The notes: generated from the sequence alone by a model not told the origin. 64,000 nucleotides of DNA from Malachius bipustulatus (GCA_910589415.1 OU342634.1:23619144-23683143); one strand, 5' to 3'. Numbered from the stretch's first letter, positions 11,101 to 22,945 are shown. Translations and numbers: made by a program.

Positions 11101-11916
11101 TAGGATAAATCAACTCCAGTGGCTCAAACTTGATAATAATTTTAGATACCGCATGTCGGCGACAGTTTTCCGCATATTATTGTCTTCTACACCATCTTAT
11201 TTAAGGGAAAAATTGATATTTCGTGGGGATGTGCACAATCTATTTATTAGGCATCGTTCTAAGCTTATGCTTCCCAAATATAATTTGGCTGTGTTTCGGC
11301 GCTCGTTCACCTACAATGCAGTATGCACATATAACAGTGTTCCTTCGGAATTTAAAACTCGATCTTTAAACTATTTTAAAAAGCATCTCAAGTTATCATT
11401 ACTGGCTGAACAGGGAGGACAGAGATAATGTATGCTGAGTTATGTATTCATACAAATTGAAACTTTGTAAGTAGATTAGTTTTATTTTTGTTAATTCTTC
11501 TTGTTGGGTCCATTTAGCTAACGACGGGTAATATTTATTAAATAGATTATAAAGGGGTTAAGTAGAGTAGCGCAAGCTAGACTTCGCCTCTTTCAATGTA
11601 ATCAGTACTGTATATTACCGTACTAAATAAAGGCACTTTATTATTATTATTATTATTATTATTGTTTTAAGCTTTGTTGTGTTTCCATTTTATATGTTTC
11701 CATGGTAACATTCTATCTGGGTATTGTAGACCTACACATTATTTTTCTGCCTGAAAAAGGGTCAGTGCAGTGTTGTGACTTTATTTTCTACAAAAGTGGT
11801 CATATCTTCTTAAGGGAGCCATACTTGAGAAAACAGTAAATAAAACTTAGAATCTTTAATCCACAATAGATGCTGTGGTGGTGTCCGTGTCCGTCATTTC
11901 GGGATCATCCTGTATA
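8152..11916. mobile_element. foldback element split by a LINE insertion
   Basis: The left end, TACAGGCTGATCCCG then ATATGGCGGACACGGA, is mirrored at 11886-11916, which reads on the minus strand TACAGGATGATCCCG then AAATGACGGACACGGA. Similarity continues weakly inwards. Left flank (8152 to about 8550) and right flank (11665-11916) together are the size of other foldbacks here; the space between is the LINE at 8611-11664. Confidence 0.6.
8611..11664 (+). mobile_element. non-LTR retrotransposon ORF2, nearly full but broken
   Basis: 8611-9096 encodes the APE endonuclease: LAHFNVCSLFSK, LTKTWLN (usual LTETWL), GGGVGLCV, GVVYR and TGDIN. A frameshift near 9070 leads into LFNNLINDGL...LLDVIFTNRIDLI and the SDHRGV block (to 9653). 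A second frameshift near 9620-9640 leads into the reverse transcriptase (about 9640-11428): DFRPISLLPCLSKVLERI, QSGFRKNFSTTS, LDFSKAFDTLDH, SSGVPQGSVLGPLLF and the catalytic SFADDTQVY. An in-frame TAG at 10718-10720 interrupts it just after LNAEKCI. The C-terminal connection domain is 10721-11428. The 3' UTR ends in a (TTA)n tract at 11639-11664. No ORF1 is seen. It belongs to the broad Jockey/CR1/I group; the clade is not resolved. Only three lesions over 2.8 kb suggest a fairly recent insertion. Confidence 0.88.
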
Positions 11917-12140
11917 CTTTTAGAAACAAGGAATAGTTTATACCACATGTGTTTAAAAAAATGTGTCCAACTCGAGATAATTAAGCGCAATGCTAATTTT
12001 ATACAGGGTGCGACCGACGGTATGGTTTGCACCTTACCGTTGCAACACATGCACTGCAACCAGCGTAAGCGCCGCTGTACAGTTGGTTCCAAAACCAGGA
12101 AACGGTGGTTGGTAGCTAGATACATCAAGCAAAATGGGTA
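11917..12140. repeat. fragment with a solo TACAGGGTG terminus at 12002
   Basis: TACAGGGTGCGACCGACGG begins at 12002 and leads into a moderately GC-rich stretch. No mirror end was found. The ORFs on both strands here (to 12141) match nothing I know. Confidence 0.35.
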
Positions 12141-12478
12141 AATAATCGATAATAAGGGATAATCCGGAGGTCAAGACAGGGGGGGGGAAGAATAAGGTCA
12201 ATTAGTCAACTAGGTAGGAATACAGTTATCAGTCCATATATACCTACTTACAACACACCAAATCACAATAAGTTGAATAGCGCCCAAATCCATACAACGC
12301 ACCAATCCACCATGAATAGAAAAACATTAAAGTCCACACAACACATCTAGGTTCCGTTCTTTGTCTTAACTATTCCCTTCCAGCACTATATCAGCAACTA
12401 TAGCAGGTACTCGCAGATTTGGCAACAGCGAAAAAAGTTCTTGTCCGCTATACTAAAAACTTAATATTAAATGAGATT

Positions 12479-12507
12479 AAATATTTATTATTTATTATTT
12501 ATTATTC
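12479..12507. repeat. short TTTATTA microsatellite
   Basis: About four copies of a 7-base TTTATTA unit. Confidence 0.7.
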
Positions 12508-13203
12508 ACCATCGTCAATACGAAGATGTAAATCAAAGCTATGAAGAAAGTGTGACGAACTCTGTAAGGCTGCGCACTAACTCCCATAGACAAGGCTTAC
12601 AAAATTCATGGAGGACCTAAATTAACTCTTCGCATAATTACATGTTAAACGACAAATCTGTAATACCAACAACAATTGCGAATTACCTAGAAAAAACGAC
12701 CACATCACGACAGATAAGGGCTAGAATGTTACTATGTTTAAATCCTGACAATAAATCGGGGCGATTAGAGCATGACTCGTCCAGAAAATCTTGACCAAAT
12801 TTAAGAAAGAGTCTTCAAATAATTATTAGTATTCAACCACTACCACTAATCAAATTGCAACAACAAAGGCAACAGAATCGTATTAGACTTACACCAAGAC
12901 CGAAGCTAAGAAGACAACGGTCAAAAGCTATATATAGCTCAATCAAACTCGCCATTGAGGAAGTTTTTCCATTAATTTTGCTCACCACCTAAACTTTAAT
13001 TCTACGAATAAAAGAACGGTTGTGAAAAAAATGGGGGAGACTGGAATATACCTACCCTTACCCCTCTGTATGCACAAATTTTTTTCGTTACTTTTCATCG
13101 GTTAAAGTTCATTAAAACTCCGAAATAAATGAAATAGTTTAAAATAGCGTTAGCCATTGGAGAAAAATTTCAGAAAAACATAACAGAAAAACGGTTGTTA
13201 TGA

Positions 13204-13280
13204 TATATCTCGGCGGGTTAGAGTGCAGACTACGAAGCCGTTGAGGGTACCACAACATGGATACAAATCCCAGTTTAGCC
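13204..13280 (+). repeat. degenerate tRNA-like relic or SINE head
   Basis: CTC-GGCGGGTTA-GAG could be a D arm. CTACGAA would make an anticodon loop with ACG, the arginine type. GGATACAAATCCC resembles a B box. The anticodon stem has mismatches and the variable region is too long, so it is not a working tRNA; a tRNA-derived SINE or pseudogene is possible. Confidence 0.25.
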
Positions 13281-15111
13281 ATTGTTATTTGTGTTCATCT
13301 ATTTATAACTATTTATTTTATAAATTTAGAATTATTCTGTGACTAAATTTGGTAGTTCTCGAAGCCAATAACTATAGCTAAAATCTATGTTCCTTTAAAA
13401 AAAAACTCGCTTTTTTATTGTTAAACAAGGGCACAAAACAAGGTCACAAAATCTCCAATAGAACAGTAAATTTAGTTTCTATAAGACAAGGAAGGCAAAA
13501 CGACCAACCACCCGAAAAGACATTTCATTTTAATAATAATAATTTCTAATATGTTTTTAATGCTGAGGTGTTAATATCCCTCATTAGATATGCGTGACCA
13601 TTTTAGATAATCATAGCAATCCTTTTGACCACCCCGACTCAATTGCTCTCTTCCGACGTCGTATAAATCTCTCAATACTGACACATTAAGTGAGCCATTT
13701 CGATAATTACACCTGATGAATCTATCAATTATCGTTTTTGTTACGATTTAAAATTCAAATATATTCCTTTTGGGATATTAAAAACCCTTTAAGAGCTCAT
13801 TAGTCAATTGTTTCGGGGTGAACATGGGTTATGGAAAATGTAAAACGCAAGGCTGTCAAAGTATTAAAGCCGTAACATCTCATTTGTGTCTCCAGTGATT
13901 ATAAATTTTTTGAGGTACATAGTTAGGTACTTTAACGACAGTTTAATTTTTTAAATATATTGCTTTACAAATATTTTTTTGGTTTCATCAACGGAGCAAT
14001 AATAATCGTTGATAGCTACTACATGCCCACATGAAAAGGCAATACAAATCGTATACAGTTAAAACATTGCACGATACAAGCAACATTTGGTAATATAGGA
14101 TCTCTTTAAGAAAAGTCGGATTTCAGGATGGAAATGCGACATGTACGTATATTGACAATAAGTGCTTAATGAAGTCGTTTAGCTTTCAAGCAGCCGATTT
14201 ATCGCATTGTCTCTATTCACTCTTACAAGAATTACATGGTCCCATCGACATATTTATAGCACTTGCTAAATGAAGTTGTTGGATACCCGATTAAGATTTG
14301 ATTTTGACGGTGGATATAAATACGTATTTTAACCGTTTACCAATTAATGAATATGTACATGTATTTCTGAGAGTAAATTGCAAGATACCCGACCAATTAC
14401 AAGTCCAGTGCTGGACAACGATCTCGATCTTTCAGTTCAAAATTTAAAATTTAAATATATCTCGCTGTTATTTCAAACAGCAGGACCATTACTTATTTCC
14501 AAATCAACAGTCTCCGATTGTACATGATAAAGGCTGTTACGGTTATACATTTATAGTACCTATATAGATATTTTGATAATGTACAAATTAGCAGTTGACA
14601 GTTCAATGATAAAAATTACCCTATAATGACGTGTATGTAAAAAATTTACAATAACAGGATGACGTCATCATAATTTAAACGATAATAATTATTAATAAAT
14701 TTAAATTTTTGCATAGAGATACATTTTAGGGTCTCCTAGGTGGTTGAAAAGGAAGGACTTTTCAAAATTCAAATTCCAAGGTTAGAAACAGTCCCTGAAA
14801 AATATTTGTTCTCTTTTTCCTTTATTTTATTAAAAGTATAATATTATATTAAGTATCACATTCTTTCTAGTGTGTAAAAACTTTTCTGATTCCATGCCGA
14901 TAAAATTGATACATTATCGGCTAAAGTCCAAGGTGGTGTTTGCTAAGAACTGGGGTCAGTGGTCAGTTTTCGTAAATAATATGTTCCAGAATAATAGAAG
15001 ATAACAAAAACGTTTTCTTATCCCCAGGATAGCTAAGAATTGTTAAGATAGGTATCTCAATTCCTACTGGTAGCGTCAAATAACAGTTAAAACTCTGCAA
15101 ATTGTAATATA

Positions 15112-15194
15112 CAGGGAGTGAATGCGAATGTTTCTACAAATCTATAAATAAAATTCCACTGTCAAAGCTTACATTGATATTCTGACACCCTGTA
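15112..15194. repeat. tiny element with TACAGGG ends
   Basis: It starts TACAGGGAGTGAA and ends TTCTGACACCCTGTA, 83 bp in all. The ends match for only about ten bases, so this may be an internally deleted foldback or coincidence. Confidence 0.3.
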
Positions 15195-15859
15195 TCATAC
15201 GACGGTCTACGGGGTATAAAATCAGCTACCTAGATTACGTCAACGATTATGTAAGCCATATAGAGAAGATAAATCACCGTCCCTTGGAATTCTATGTATT
15301 GTATGCATCCTGAATTATTGTAGATTACAAGACGTTTCTTCTTTGATACCGGGCGCACCTAATAAATCAAGCTCCTTGAAGATGATGCATTTGATTTATC
15401 GTTGAAGTAACGATAGTCTATTGTTCATTATAATTCAGTTAAAGATGATGTACCTACCTACCTAAAATGAGCACAAGTAGGAAGGTTAAAATATTCTCTA
15501 TTGACAGAAATGTGACATGCATTTAAGCTAGAAAGTTGCACTCCGTGTTTTCTTTTTAAGCAATGAGCTGTTCAAAGCGATTTTGAAGGTAAGTCATTTG
15601 CTTAAAATCGTAGAGAAAATAAGGCCTTCATCTCGAGGAGAATGGTCATTATTTACTTAAAGGTTCTAACACTTTCCTAGAGCTTGTGTAGAAAGTTTCG
15701 TTCTCGTGAATAACCCATCATTCTCTGCTGGTTGAAAAAAAAAGTACTAATAATCTCAGATATAATCATGGCCATTGGTAACCTTTTACAATAATACTTA
15801 TGTATGTGAATATATTTAGTAGCCATGTAATTGCCATCGCATTCATATTACTTTAGTGA

Positions 15860-16200
15860 ATGGAATAGTCTATATCGATTCGTGACCATTGATTCACAAT
15901 TGATGGACTCGGAACATATTCCGAGAGACAGCCGGATCGTAAATCTGCATCCTTACATCGTATTAGCTAAATATTGAGCAAACGAGCTCTCGGTTATAAA
16001 TTAGGAGCGACTCCGGAGGCAGCCATGTCGAGCATAATCCAGATTTAATTGAATTGTCTTCCAGAAACGGACCACCGGCGACCCGTGTATCCGGACCAAG
16101 TATTTATTCCCTAATCAAGGCAACATAGTTTATGTCCGATAGCGATTGTTTTATACGTTCAACTCTCCGGCAAATGTCTGATTTGAATTGCAACTACTCA
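15860..16200. promoter_or_regulatory. GC-richer upstream region, possible promoter/enhancer
   Basis: Noncoding sequence that stands out from its AT-rich surroundings, with a small palindrome (CTCGGAACATATTCCGAG) and a TAATCC homeodomain-type site. It lies directly upstream of the TATA box at 16204. A regulatory role is inferred from position and composition only. Confidence 0.3.
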
Positions 16201-16203
16201 AGG

Positions 16204-16210
16204 TATAAAT
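16204..16210 (+). promoter_or_regulatory. TATA box of the 16310 exon
   Basis: TATAAAT, with a TTCAAG initiator-like site whose A is at 16234, exactly 30 bases from the first T. Confidence 0.4.
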
Positions 16211-16309
16211 TCAATAAACAGTGGTAGTTATTCAAGACTTGCTAGAGATAATTTAGCTTCAAGCTTAGTTCCCACAGTCGCTTACAATTTCACTGTTCCG
16301 AAAACAAAA

Positions 16310-16358
16310 ATGCTCCGCTATTTTATCTTCGGTTTGTGCTACATGTTTGGTTATAAAA
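16310..16358 (+). CDS. possible first exon encoding a signal peptide
   Basis: ATG in strong insect context (ACAAAAATG) begins MLRYFIFGLCYMFGYK, a short hydrophobic leader, followed by A|GTAACT, a usable donor. The layout (TATA, initiator, about 76-base leader, 16-residue leader, intron) copies the two well-supported genes in this window. Read through, the frame stops after 53 codons. No second exon was recognised downstream, where the next coding-like DNA is a LINE fossil, so it may be a broken gene, a gene with a distant exon 2, or a false call. Confidence 0.35.
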
Positions 16359-16937
16359 GTAACTACATTAAAAAGAAAATTAATGGGTGGTCGTCATTAA
16401 ATTTTATTGATCAAATTTTTTCGTTTTTTTTTTCTGGCGAATTCTATAATATATTCATTAATCCACTATAAAGTTATATCTGTTTTTATTATAAGTACTG
16501 ATTTATTTCAGTTATGTATTATAGGTATCTACTAAATATGTCAATAAGCCTAACGTGTAGGGCAATAATAGGCATTTAGAAAATTAACTATATTTTTTTG
16601 CAAGTACATAGTTCCTTATTATCCGGAACTAATATAACATGGTGTTTCATTAATTAGTACAGAAGATCAAGTGAAGATTCTATTTTTAAATATTGAAGGT
16701 TTAAAAAAATCAAGCTACATCCCTGGGACTACATCAGCCCAAAAAAATTGGATAAAAATTCTATTGGAAAAACCATTTTATCAACGAAATTTACAAATTA
16801 TTTTATTTTATTTTGAAAACGATATTCTTAGCGGCTTTAAAAGCCCTTAGCTCCAGCCACTGCAAGTCGAAGTTGGTCTAGAACTGTCAATCAACTTTGA
16901 ATGTAACTCTGATCTGAATTCCAGCCATGTTACATAT

Positions 16938-17315
16938 GGAGAGAACAAACTTGTCGACTTTCTATCTGGGAAACGTACCGAATCCGAATTTATCGGACCA
17001 GAACTAGCATTTGGCATACCACAAAATATTACCAAAACAACAATACGCAACTGGACTAAAGAAAACTTCTCCAGCACTGCCAAAACTTACCAAGATTGTA
17101 CCATTCGATAGCCTTTATCAAGGGCTCGTCCAAAAAAGGTCCAAAGAACTATTGGAGTTTAACAGGGAAGAACTGAAAGCCTCAATCGGCCTATATACTG
17201 GACACTGCAAGCTGGACTATCATCTGCACAGGATGTGTTTTAGCGATCAGCGCTGAATGCTGCCTGTGCTTGGAGGATGACGAAACAGCAAAACACATCT
17301 TTTATCTTTTCTTTT
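16938..17315 (+). pseudogene. LINE ORF2 C-terminus (end of RNase H and Cys tail)
   Basis: Three frames in order give ENKLVDFLSGKRTESEF then IGPELAFGIPQNITKTTIRN (16941-17115), QKRSKELLEFNREELK then IGLYTGHCKLDYHLHRM (to 17256), and ECCLCLEDDETAKHIF (to about 17310). These equal the GNEKAD, FIGPEPALGIP, LYTGHCxLNYHLHRMG and C..C...DETAKHIL blocks of RNase-H-containing LINEs. Two frameshifts; 5' part missing. Confidence 0.8.
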
Positions 17316-18627
17316 TTTTTCTAATCTTTTTATCTTTATTTTTATCTTATATTTTCTTTGAACAAAATATTTTATCTCCAATCATTCTGAGCTTAAAAAT
17401 GGGAACATTGCAATAATTATTATACGAAGTGGATTAAAAGATAATAGGAAAATTATATAGAAAAATGAAAAATTGTGGTTTACCTTTCTTATTTTGGGGT
17501 TTTTTCTCAATTAAAGCAGGTGGAATGTCGCTTGTAATGTAAGGCTCGTCCCCCACTAGATGTTTATTTATTAGTAGAGATGATAACCAAGTGCTTAACT
17601 ACTTTAACTTATTTATAAAATAAGTTGAAGCCTTTTCCTAAATTGACGTTTCTTATATGTACTAAAATTTTATGAAATAATAGAAACAGATCCAGTTTTA
17701 GGTTTGACTAATTTTTGACTTTTCTTAAGTATCTATCTATATGTATAGTATTTAAATCTTATTGACATTTAAATTATTCAAGGGAAATAAGCATATTTTA
17801 GAGTAGAGCGAGCAGGTATTTTCTGCTTTCTCATTTCTATCGCCATTAGCTGTTGAGCTCTTGCCTCATCTTCGTAACATCAAAAACCCTAAATCATGGT
17901 AAGATCCGCATAGTTAGAAACAGTGTGATGAAAAACTTCTTGGAATCTATCTGCGGTTACATCAAATATATTATGTTTTATTATAGTAGCATCATTAGGA
18001 CTACAATTCTCTTAAAATTGTTGGTTTTAGAAGTAATTTTTGAGCAGGACAGAACAAAACAAAAAAACAGAAAATTAGGAATAAGTGCTTGTAAAAGCTA
18101 TTTCTGTTTTGATAGTTCAGCACCAGTTAATTTAAGATGGGTAATGAATTATATAAATCGAAAAAACCACTTAAAAAGTAACTACAAGAGGTAATCATGT
18201 AACAGTTATGAATTTAAATTTACTTAAAGAATGTTAATAGTAATTTATAGCTTGATTAGCGGCAAAACATCACAATTTTTTTAGCATAAAATAATAATAA
18301 ACCATGTTTGTAGAAAAGAATACGTGAATAACTTTTGACAGTGTTTTAATAATATTGATCGATCGTCTTAACGTTAATTGCAAAATAAATATTAAACGAC
18401 ATTATTTTACTAGTACTGCATTGTTTGATTGCCAGGAAAAATGACAAACTGTAAAATTATTTTGAATAAATTTTATTAATCAAGAAGTCAACAATAATAA
18501 ATAATTAGTCGACATTTTTTCAAATACGTATGCGGTTGCCTCTTAAATAACAGATGAATAAATTTTGATTTTAATGTGAAACCTATTAAAAAATGTAAAA
18601 GTACCTATGAGTAACAGTTTCTAAAAG
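17316..18627. other. intergenic, no supported gene
   Basis: A 113-codon ORF at 17853-18194 is AT-biased and matches no known domain; I do not call it. Confidence 0.45.
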
Positions 18628-18790
18628 GTCCGTATTCATCAATAAATATAACCCCTGGGGTTATATTTTGGTGCATGTGATTGGTTTAAAATTCGTAGCG
18701 TTCGTAGGGTTTGAGCATTAGACCAATAAGCTGTCAGAAAATTCAAAATATAACCCCAGAGTTATATTTTGAAGTTTGATGAATACGGAC
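18628..18790. mobile_element. 163-bp MITE with 15-bp terminal inverted repeats
   Basis: Starts GTCCGTATTCATCAA and ends TTGATGAATACGGAC. Each arm also holds a TATAACCCC...GGGTTATA-type palindrome. No clear target duplication and no coding capacity. Confidence 0.75.
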
Positions 18791-19908
18791 ATAAGTGAAT
18801 AAAATTGATCTCAAAGTTTATTAGAAATCAAGAAATGGGAATTCTTTCAAGAAGAGTTTTAATAAATTGAGAATAAGTTGAAAATATTTGAGAGTCGTCA
18901 GGTGTGGCTTTTTATAGCAATAATTTACGCTGGAATTTCATTAAAATTTTGAAAACATTTTCAAAAAATTTCTAAAAACAATTTTATTTTTCTTATTATT
19001 TTTGCTTTATCTACACGTTCGTCAACTTATTGTTTTTAATATTTATAAATAAAACTCATAATTATTTTGCTAAGAGTAATTCGACATATTTATTTCTTAA
19101 TAATTATTCCCTTCACTTGCATTTTATCTATATGTATTTCATTATCAATTTCTGAAGACTCGATTACAACCAAGACTGTTCAATTCATAAAGTATATAGC
19201 ACATACCCAGCAATGGTTGTTCAATAAACTAAGGATACATAACAGGTACGTACCTACCTACTGTTTAGTCTTATAAGAATAATTGTAACGCTTCTTTTGA
19301 GATATGGTGGTTTTTGAAGCGTCTATTTGACGCTTTAAATTTTTAGAAATTTAACCATCTGAAACTTTTTTTTAGGTTTATAAAATGATGAAGAATATGA
19401 TTTGATGACTATTTATAATAGTCGACGAGATATTCTCACTCTGATGACCAAGATAAGCATAATAATTATCCTGGGCGGAACGAAAGCTCTCAGAAAGATA
19501 CAGAAAGTCCATTAGAAGGTACAAACTTTAAATACAAAGAGACATATTATAAATAAAAAATATTGCTTTAATCAGAGATTCTATAAAATATGAATATAAT
19601 TCCCTTAACTATGCAACCAGTTATACAGCGATAAAAATAGTGGGTTTCTCTAATAAAGTTGCTATGCGATGAAAATAATTTGTTTGCAATAATAATAAAA
19701 GTCCAATAAGAGATCTAAAAATTTCTTAAGTTTGAACAATAAGTAATTAGTGTTATTGGTCTCGATAATCGAATCCCGATAAATCCTTTCTTAAAGTCAG
19801 TTTTACGCTGAGGACCTATAGTAACTTTTTTCTATTCCTATTTGCAGTTCCTCTTTTTTGATGTAAATATTATGAAGGAATCAATGACTTTTGTGGGTAT
19901 GTAAACTA

Positions 19909-20305
19909 TACAGGGTGTTCCTTAATTGGAGGTACAAATGAAGATGGGAAATTCCTTAAGTAATTAAAAAAATTCCAATAAACATGGGGTTTAAACGTTT
20001 CATTTTCGAAAAAACAGGGGACAGTGTTACAGAAAAAATATCACCCTTTAGATTTGCTATCGAAATTGGCATGTCACATGGTGTAAACTCTCAATTATTG
20101 TAATATATGTGCCTAATTTCAGTTGAATATCTTGTGAAGTGTAGATACTATGAGAAAAAAACTTGAAAATAATTATTCAAACTTTAACACCCTGTATCTC
20201 GAAAACGAAACGTTTGCGACCCCATGTTTTTGGACTTTTTTTCTTAAAATTAATTAAGGAAACTTCCCTTCTTCATTTGTACCTCTAATTAAGGAACATC
20301 CTGTA
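19909..20305. mobile_element. foldback element, 397 bp
   Basis: The left arm starts TACAGGGTGTTCCTTAATTG and the right arm, read on the minus strand, starts TACAGGATGTTCCTTAATTA; the match continues for over 100 bases. Inside the right arm is a second terminus-like block (ACCCTGTATCTCGAAAACG). Confidence 0.85.
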
Positions 20306-20879
20306 TATGTATACAGAATGTGTCTTCAATATTGCGAAAAAATTTAAATGAAGATTCTTTGGTCAAAAATAAACAAAAATTTTCTTTTATTCTTATCTTA
20401 ATAATATCTTCTTAATTATTTTTCAGATATTACAGGGCAGGAATGCTTTGTGAATACGGCCAATGGCCTAGTTTTCTGCAAGGTACACAATATTTTGCAT
20501 AAATATTAGATCGAAACCAATTTGCTACAAGTTTTATTGCGAATGATAGAAATACGAAAACGATCTTAATTATTGTGCCTAGTATACTACTAACATTTAA
20601 TTAAAATGTATGAAACGTAAAACAAATAAATAAAAATTTATCAAAAAATATGACTAAGATTCTGTCATATTAATTATATTTTGTTAATCTTTGGTAATCT
20701 GACCCCAGTGGGAATACAGTTAAATAATAAATCAGTTGCACCTTAAAACAAATTCTAATCCACAGGTAGCTTGGATATCAATCGGTAAAACTATCAAGTT
20801 CCATCTTCATAGATCAAAAATAAATTTTCATATTTATTGACCATTTAAAACAACATTGTACAAAATTAATTAAAAATAC

Positions 20880-21075
20880 GTTCACATAGGCAGAGTATAT
20901 AAATTCCAGCTACTCAATTTATCAAACCGACTTACAATTTTGGTTGAAATGTCCGACAAGGTATCCAACCAGACCAGAACAAGCTACTCGGACTTGAGTT
21001 TCGTTTCTCTCTTCTATTTTATATCCTAAAATACAGAATTTATTACAGTACACTGGCGACGAAAACCTCATGGGT
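20880..21075 (+). mobile_element. possible solo LTR end and primer-binding site relic
   Basis: A TATA box (TATATAAATTC, about 20896) lies upstream of a pyrimidine-rich tract and ATTTATTACAGTACA, followed by CTGGCGACGAAAACC at 21053. In Gypsy-type elements the LTR commonly ends ...TTACA before a TGGCGACGA-like primer-binding site. No gag or pol follows and the left LTR edge is not found. Confidence 0.3.
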
Positions 21076-21820
21076 ACAAAATAATTGACTCACTTTTTGG
21101 TGATGAGGATCTAAATTTTAATTACATATTAGTAATGGAGATTAGTTTTAGATTCGATGTTGTCTCACCTAGCAAAGAAAAGTGAAGGTTGGAGCTGAGG
21201 TGAAGAGTTTAATGAATGATTTTGTAGGATGGGCTTGACAGATGTTAAAAGTTAAATACCTACTCTTCTTGCACCGAATGATTTATGGGTTGCATCTAAT
21301 AGATTTTTTATGTTCGATGCTGTTAATTGCTACTTATTCATTAGTATTCAGTTTTTTTTTCTTCGTCTAGGCTGCGGTAATGAATCATGTGAAGTACCAG
21401 CTGAAAGGTAGTCAGTCTCACTTTGATATAATAATGTGAGCATCCACTCAACTGTGGGAATCAAAGATCAATTTTCAATCACCATTTAGGATTGCCCAGA
21501 TTGAGTTCTTAACAAAAAAAGTAGTCTTTGTTCTCAATTTGATGTCTTTATACAGAAATATTTAATTTATTATCAAAAAATTTTATTAAAATTCGTTTTG
21601 ACTGTTCAAGGATTACTTTACTTGTCACTTATTTATTTATTTTTTAATTATTGAAAAATGTCTCTGATAATAATTAATAGTCTCTACATTATGTAAACTT
21701 ACTTAAATAAAGTCATATATTATCTTAAACAGTTTTTTTTTTTTAAATCATTTCATAAAGTTGCCATTTTCATTGTCTTTTTAGTTTCTTCTTAGATATT
21801 TCAGTCATTTTATATATTCT

Positions 21821-21880
21821 TTTAGGCACAAGTGCCTAAAAGTGACATACTTTTACGCTCTTGTGCTTAAAAGTGACATA
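21821..21880. repeat. hairpin and 24-base direct repeat
   Basis: CTTTTAGGCAC-AA-GTGCCTAAAAG is an 11-bp hairpin. A 24-base unit ending AAAAGTGACATA occurs twice (about 21826 and 21857). Confidence 0.6.
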
Positions 21881-22024
21881 AATGACAATAAACACCAAGT
21901 TTCCATGAATCTTCATGAAGTCTGTCACTTTAACAATATAAAATACCAATCTCTATAATAGTTCAGAGTTCATAAATTTATATTTCTTGACGACTTACTA
22001 GTAAAATTCGTAAATTCTTGACAC

Positions 22025-22145
22025 GCGTTGCAAAAGGAGTGTTTAAGCACTTTGATGACGCTTGTCAAACTCGACCTTTATTAACATCATTTGGCAATTT
22101 TCGTCCGTGCTTAAAACACTCCCATCTTGCAACTTGTATCACAAA
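22025..22145. repeat. short foldback (about 120 bp)
   Basis: GTTGCAAAAGGAGTGTTTAA on the left is mirrored at 22117-22142. The ORF 22018-22254 lies across it and is therefore not called as a gene. Confidence 0.6.
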
Positions 22146-22945
22146 AAGCTATTATACACTAGAAAAAAAATCTGAAAACAAAAGGAGCAATGGTGAAGTA
22201 GGCGTGCCCAGAAGACAACATCTTTCCATGATTGCTGATGTCAGTAATAAGTAAGTAGGTACCTATTGGTTGAGTATAATCCTCTAAAGTCATCAGATGG
22301 AGCTATATTAAATCCGTTGGGGTGAATTTCTCTAAGTAAATTTACAAATTTATGCAGTGAAGATGGTTATAGTTACTCCCCCCACCCTTATTTCTAAGCC
22401 GATACTGAAATTTTACTATTTTTTACATAAGACTGATTTGTCGAATGTCAAAAATGACGTTGCGAACGTACACTATAATTATAAACTATAAGCGTCCTCG
22501 CGTTCTTACAAAAGACACAGGAGGGCCAAATTTACGCGAGCCCAAGCCACGGCTGCAAGATCGAAACAGCGCGAGAGCTTTTATAATTTACGTCAAAAAT
22601 TGACCTAATGCTAGGGAAATGTAAATTTTGCGGAAATTTGGTTTTTCTGATACAGTGTTAAATAATTAAAAAAATATAGTTGCCCGATGATTTTGAAATT
22701 TCATACGGGGGCCTAAACGTTGATTCCTAAAACAATTTTTCAAGTAACCTTTCGTCGAATTTGCTACATAAAAGGCACTTTGTTCCCTAGAAAAAAAAAT
22801 GTTTTGGAAATTAATTTTTCAAAACGAAATATAATGTTAGAAATTAGTCTTTAACCAAGCGGGGCTGAACCCCAAAGTGAAAATTCAAATCGAGAATTTT
22901 TTGTCTTTAATAAGAGTTATTTCACCTATGAGGGAACACATTGTA

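Larger units (their letters stand above)
12508..15859. other. intergenic, two minor relics only
   Basis: No gene recognised. It contains a tRNA-like relic (13204-13280) and a tiny element with TACAGGG-type ends (15112-15194). Confidence 0.5.

Noticed and set aside
13204..13280. Functional tRNA gene
   Set aside because: Anticodon stem mismatches and an overlong variable region rule out a working tRNA.
17853..18194. 113-codon ORF
   Set aside because: AT-driven composition, alternative start codon and no domain recognised.
22018..22254. 78-codon ORF
   Set aside because: Crosses a short inverted repeat; coding is unlikely.
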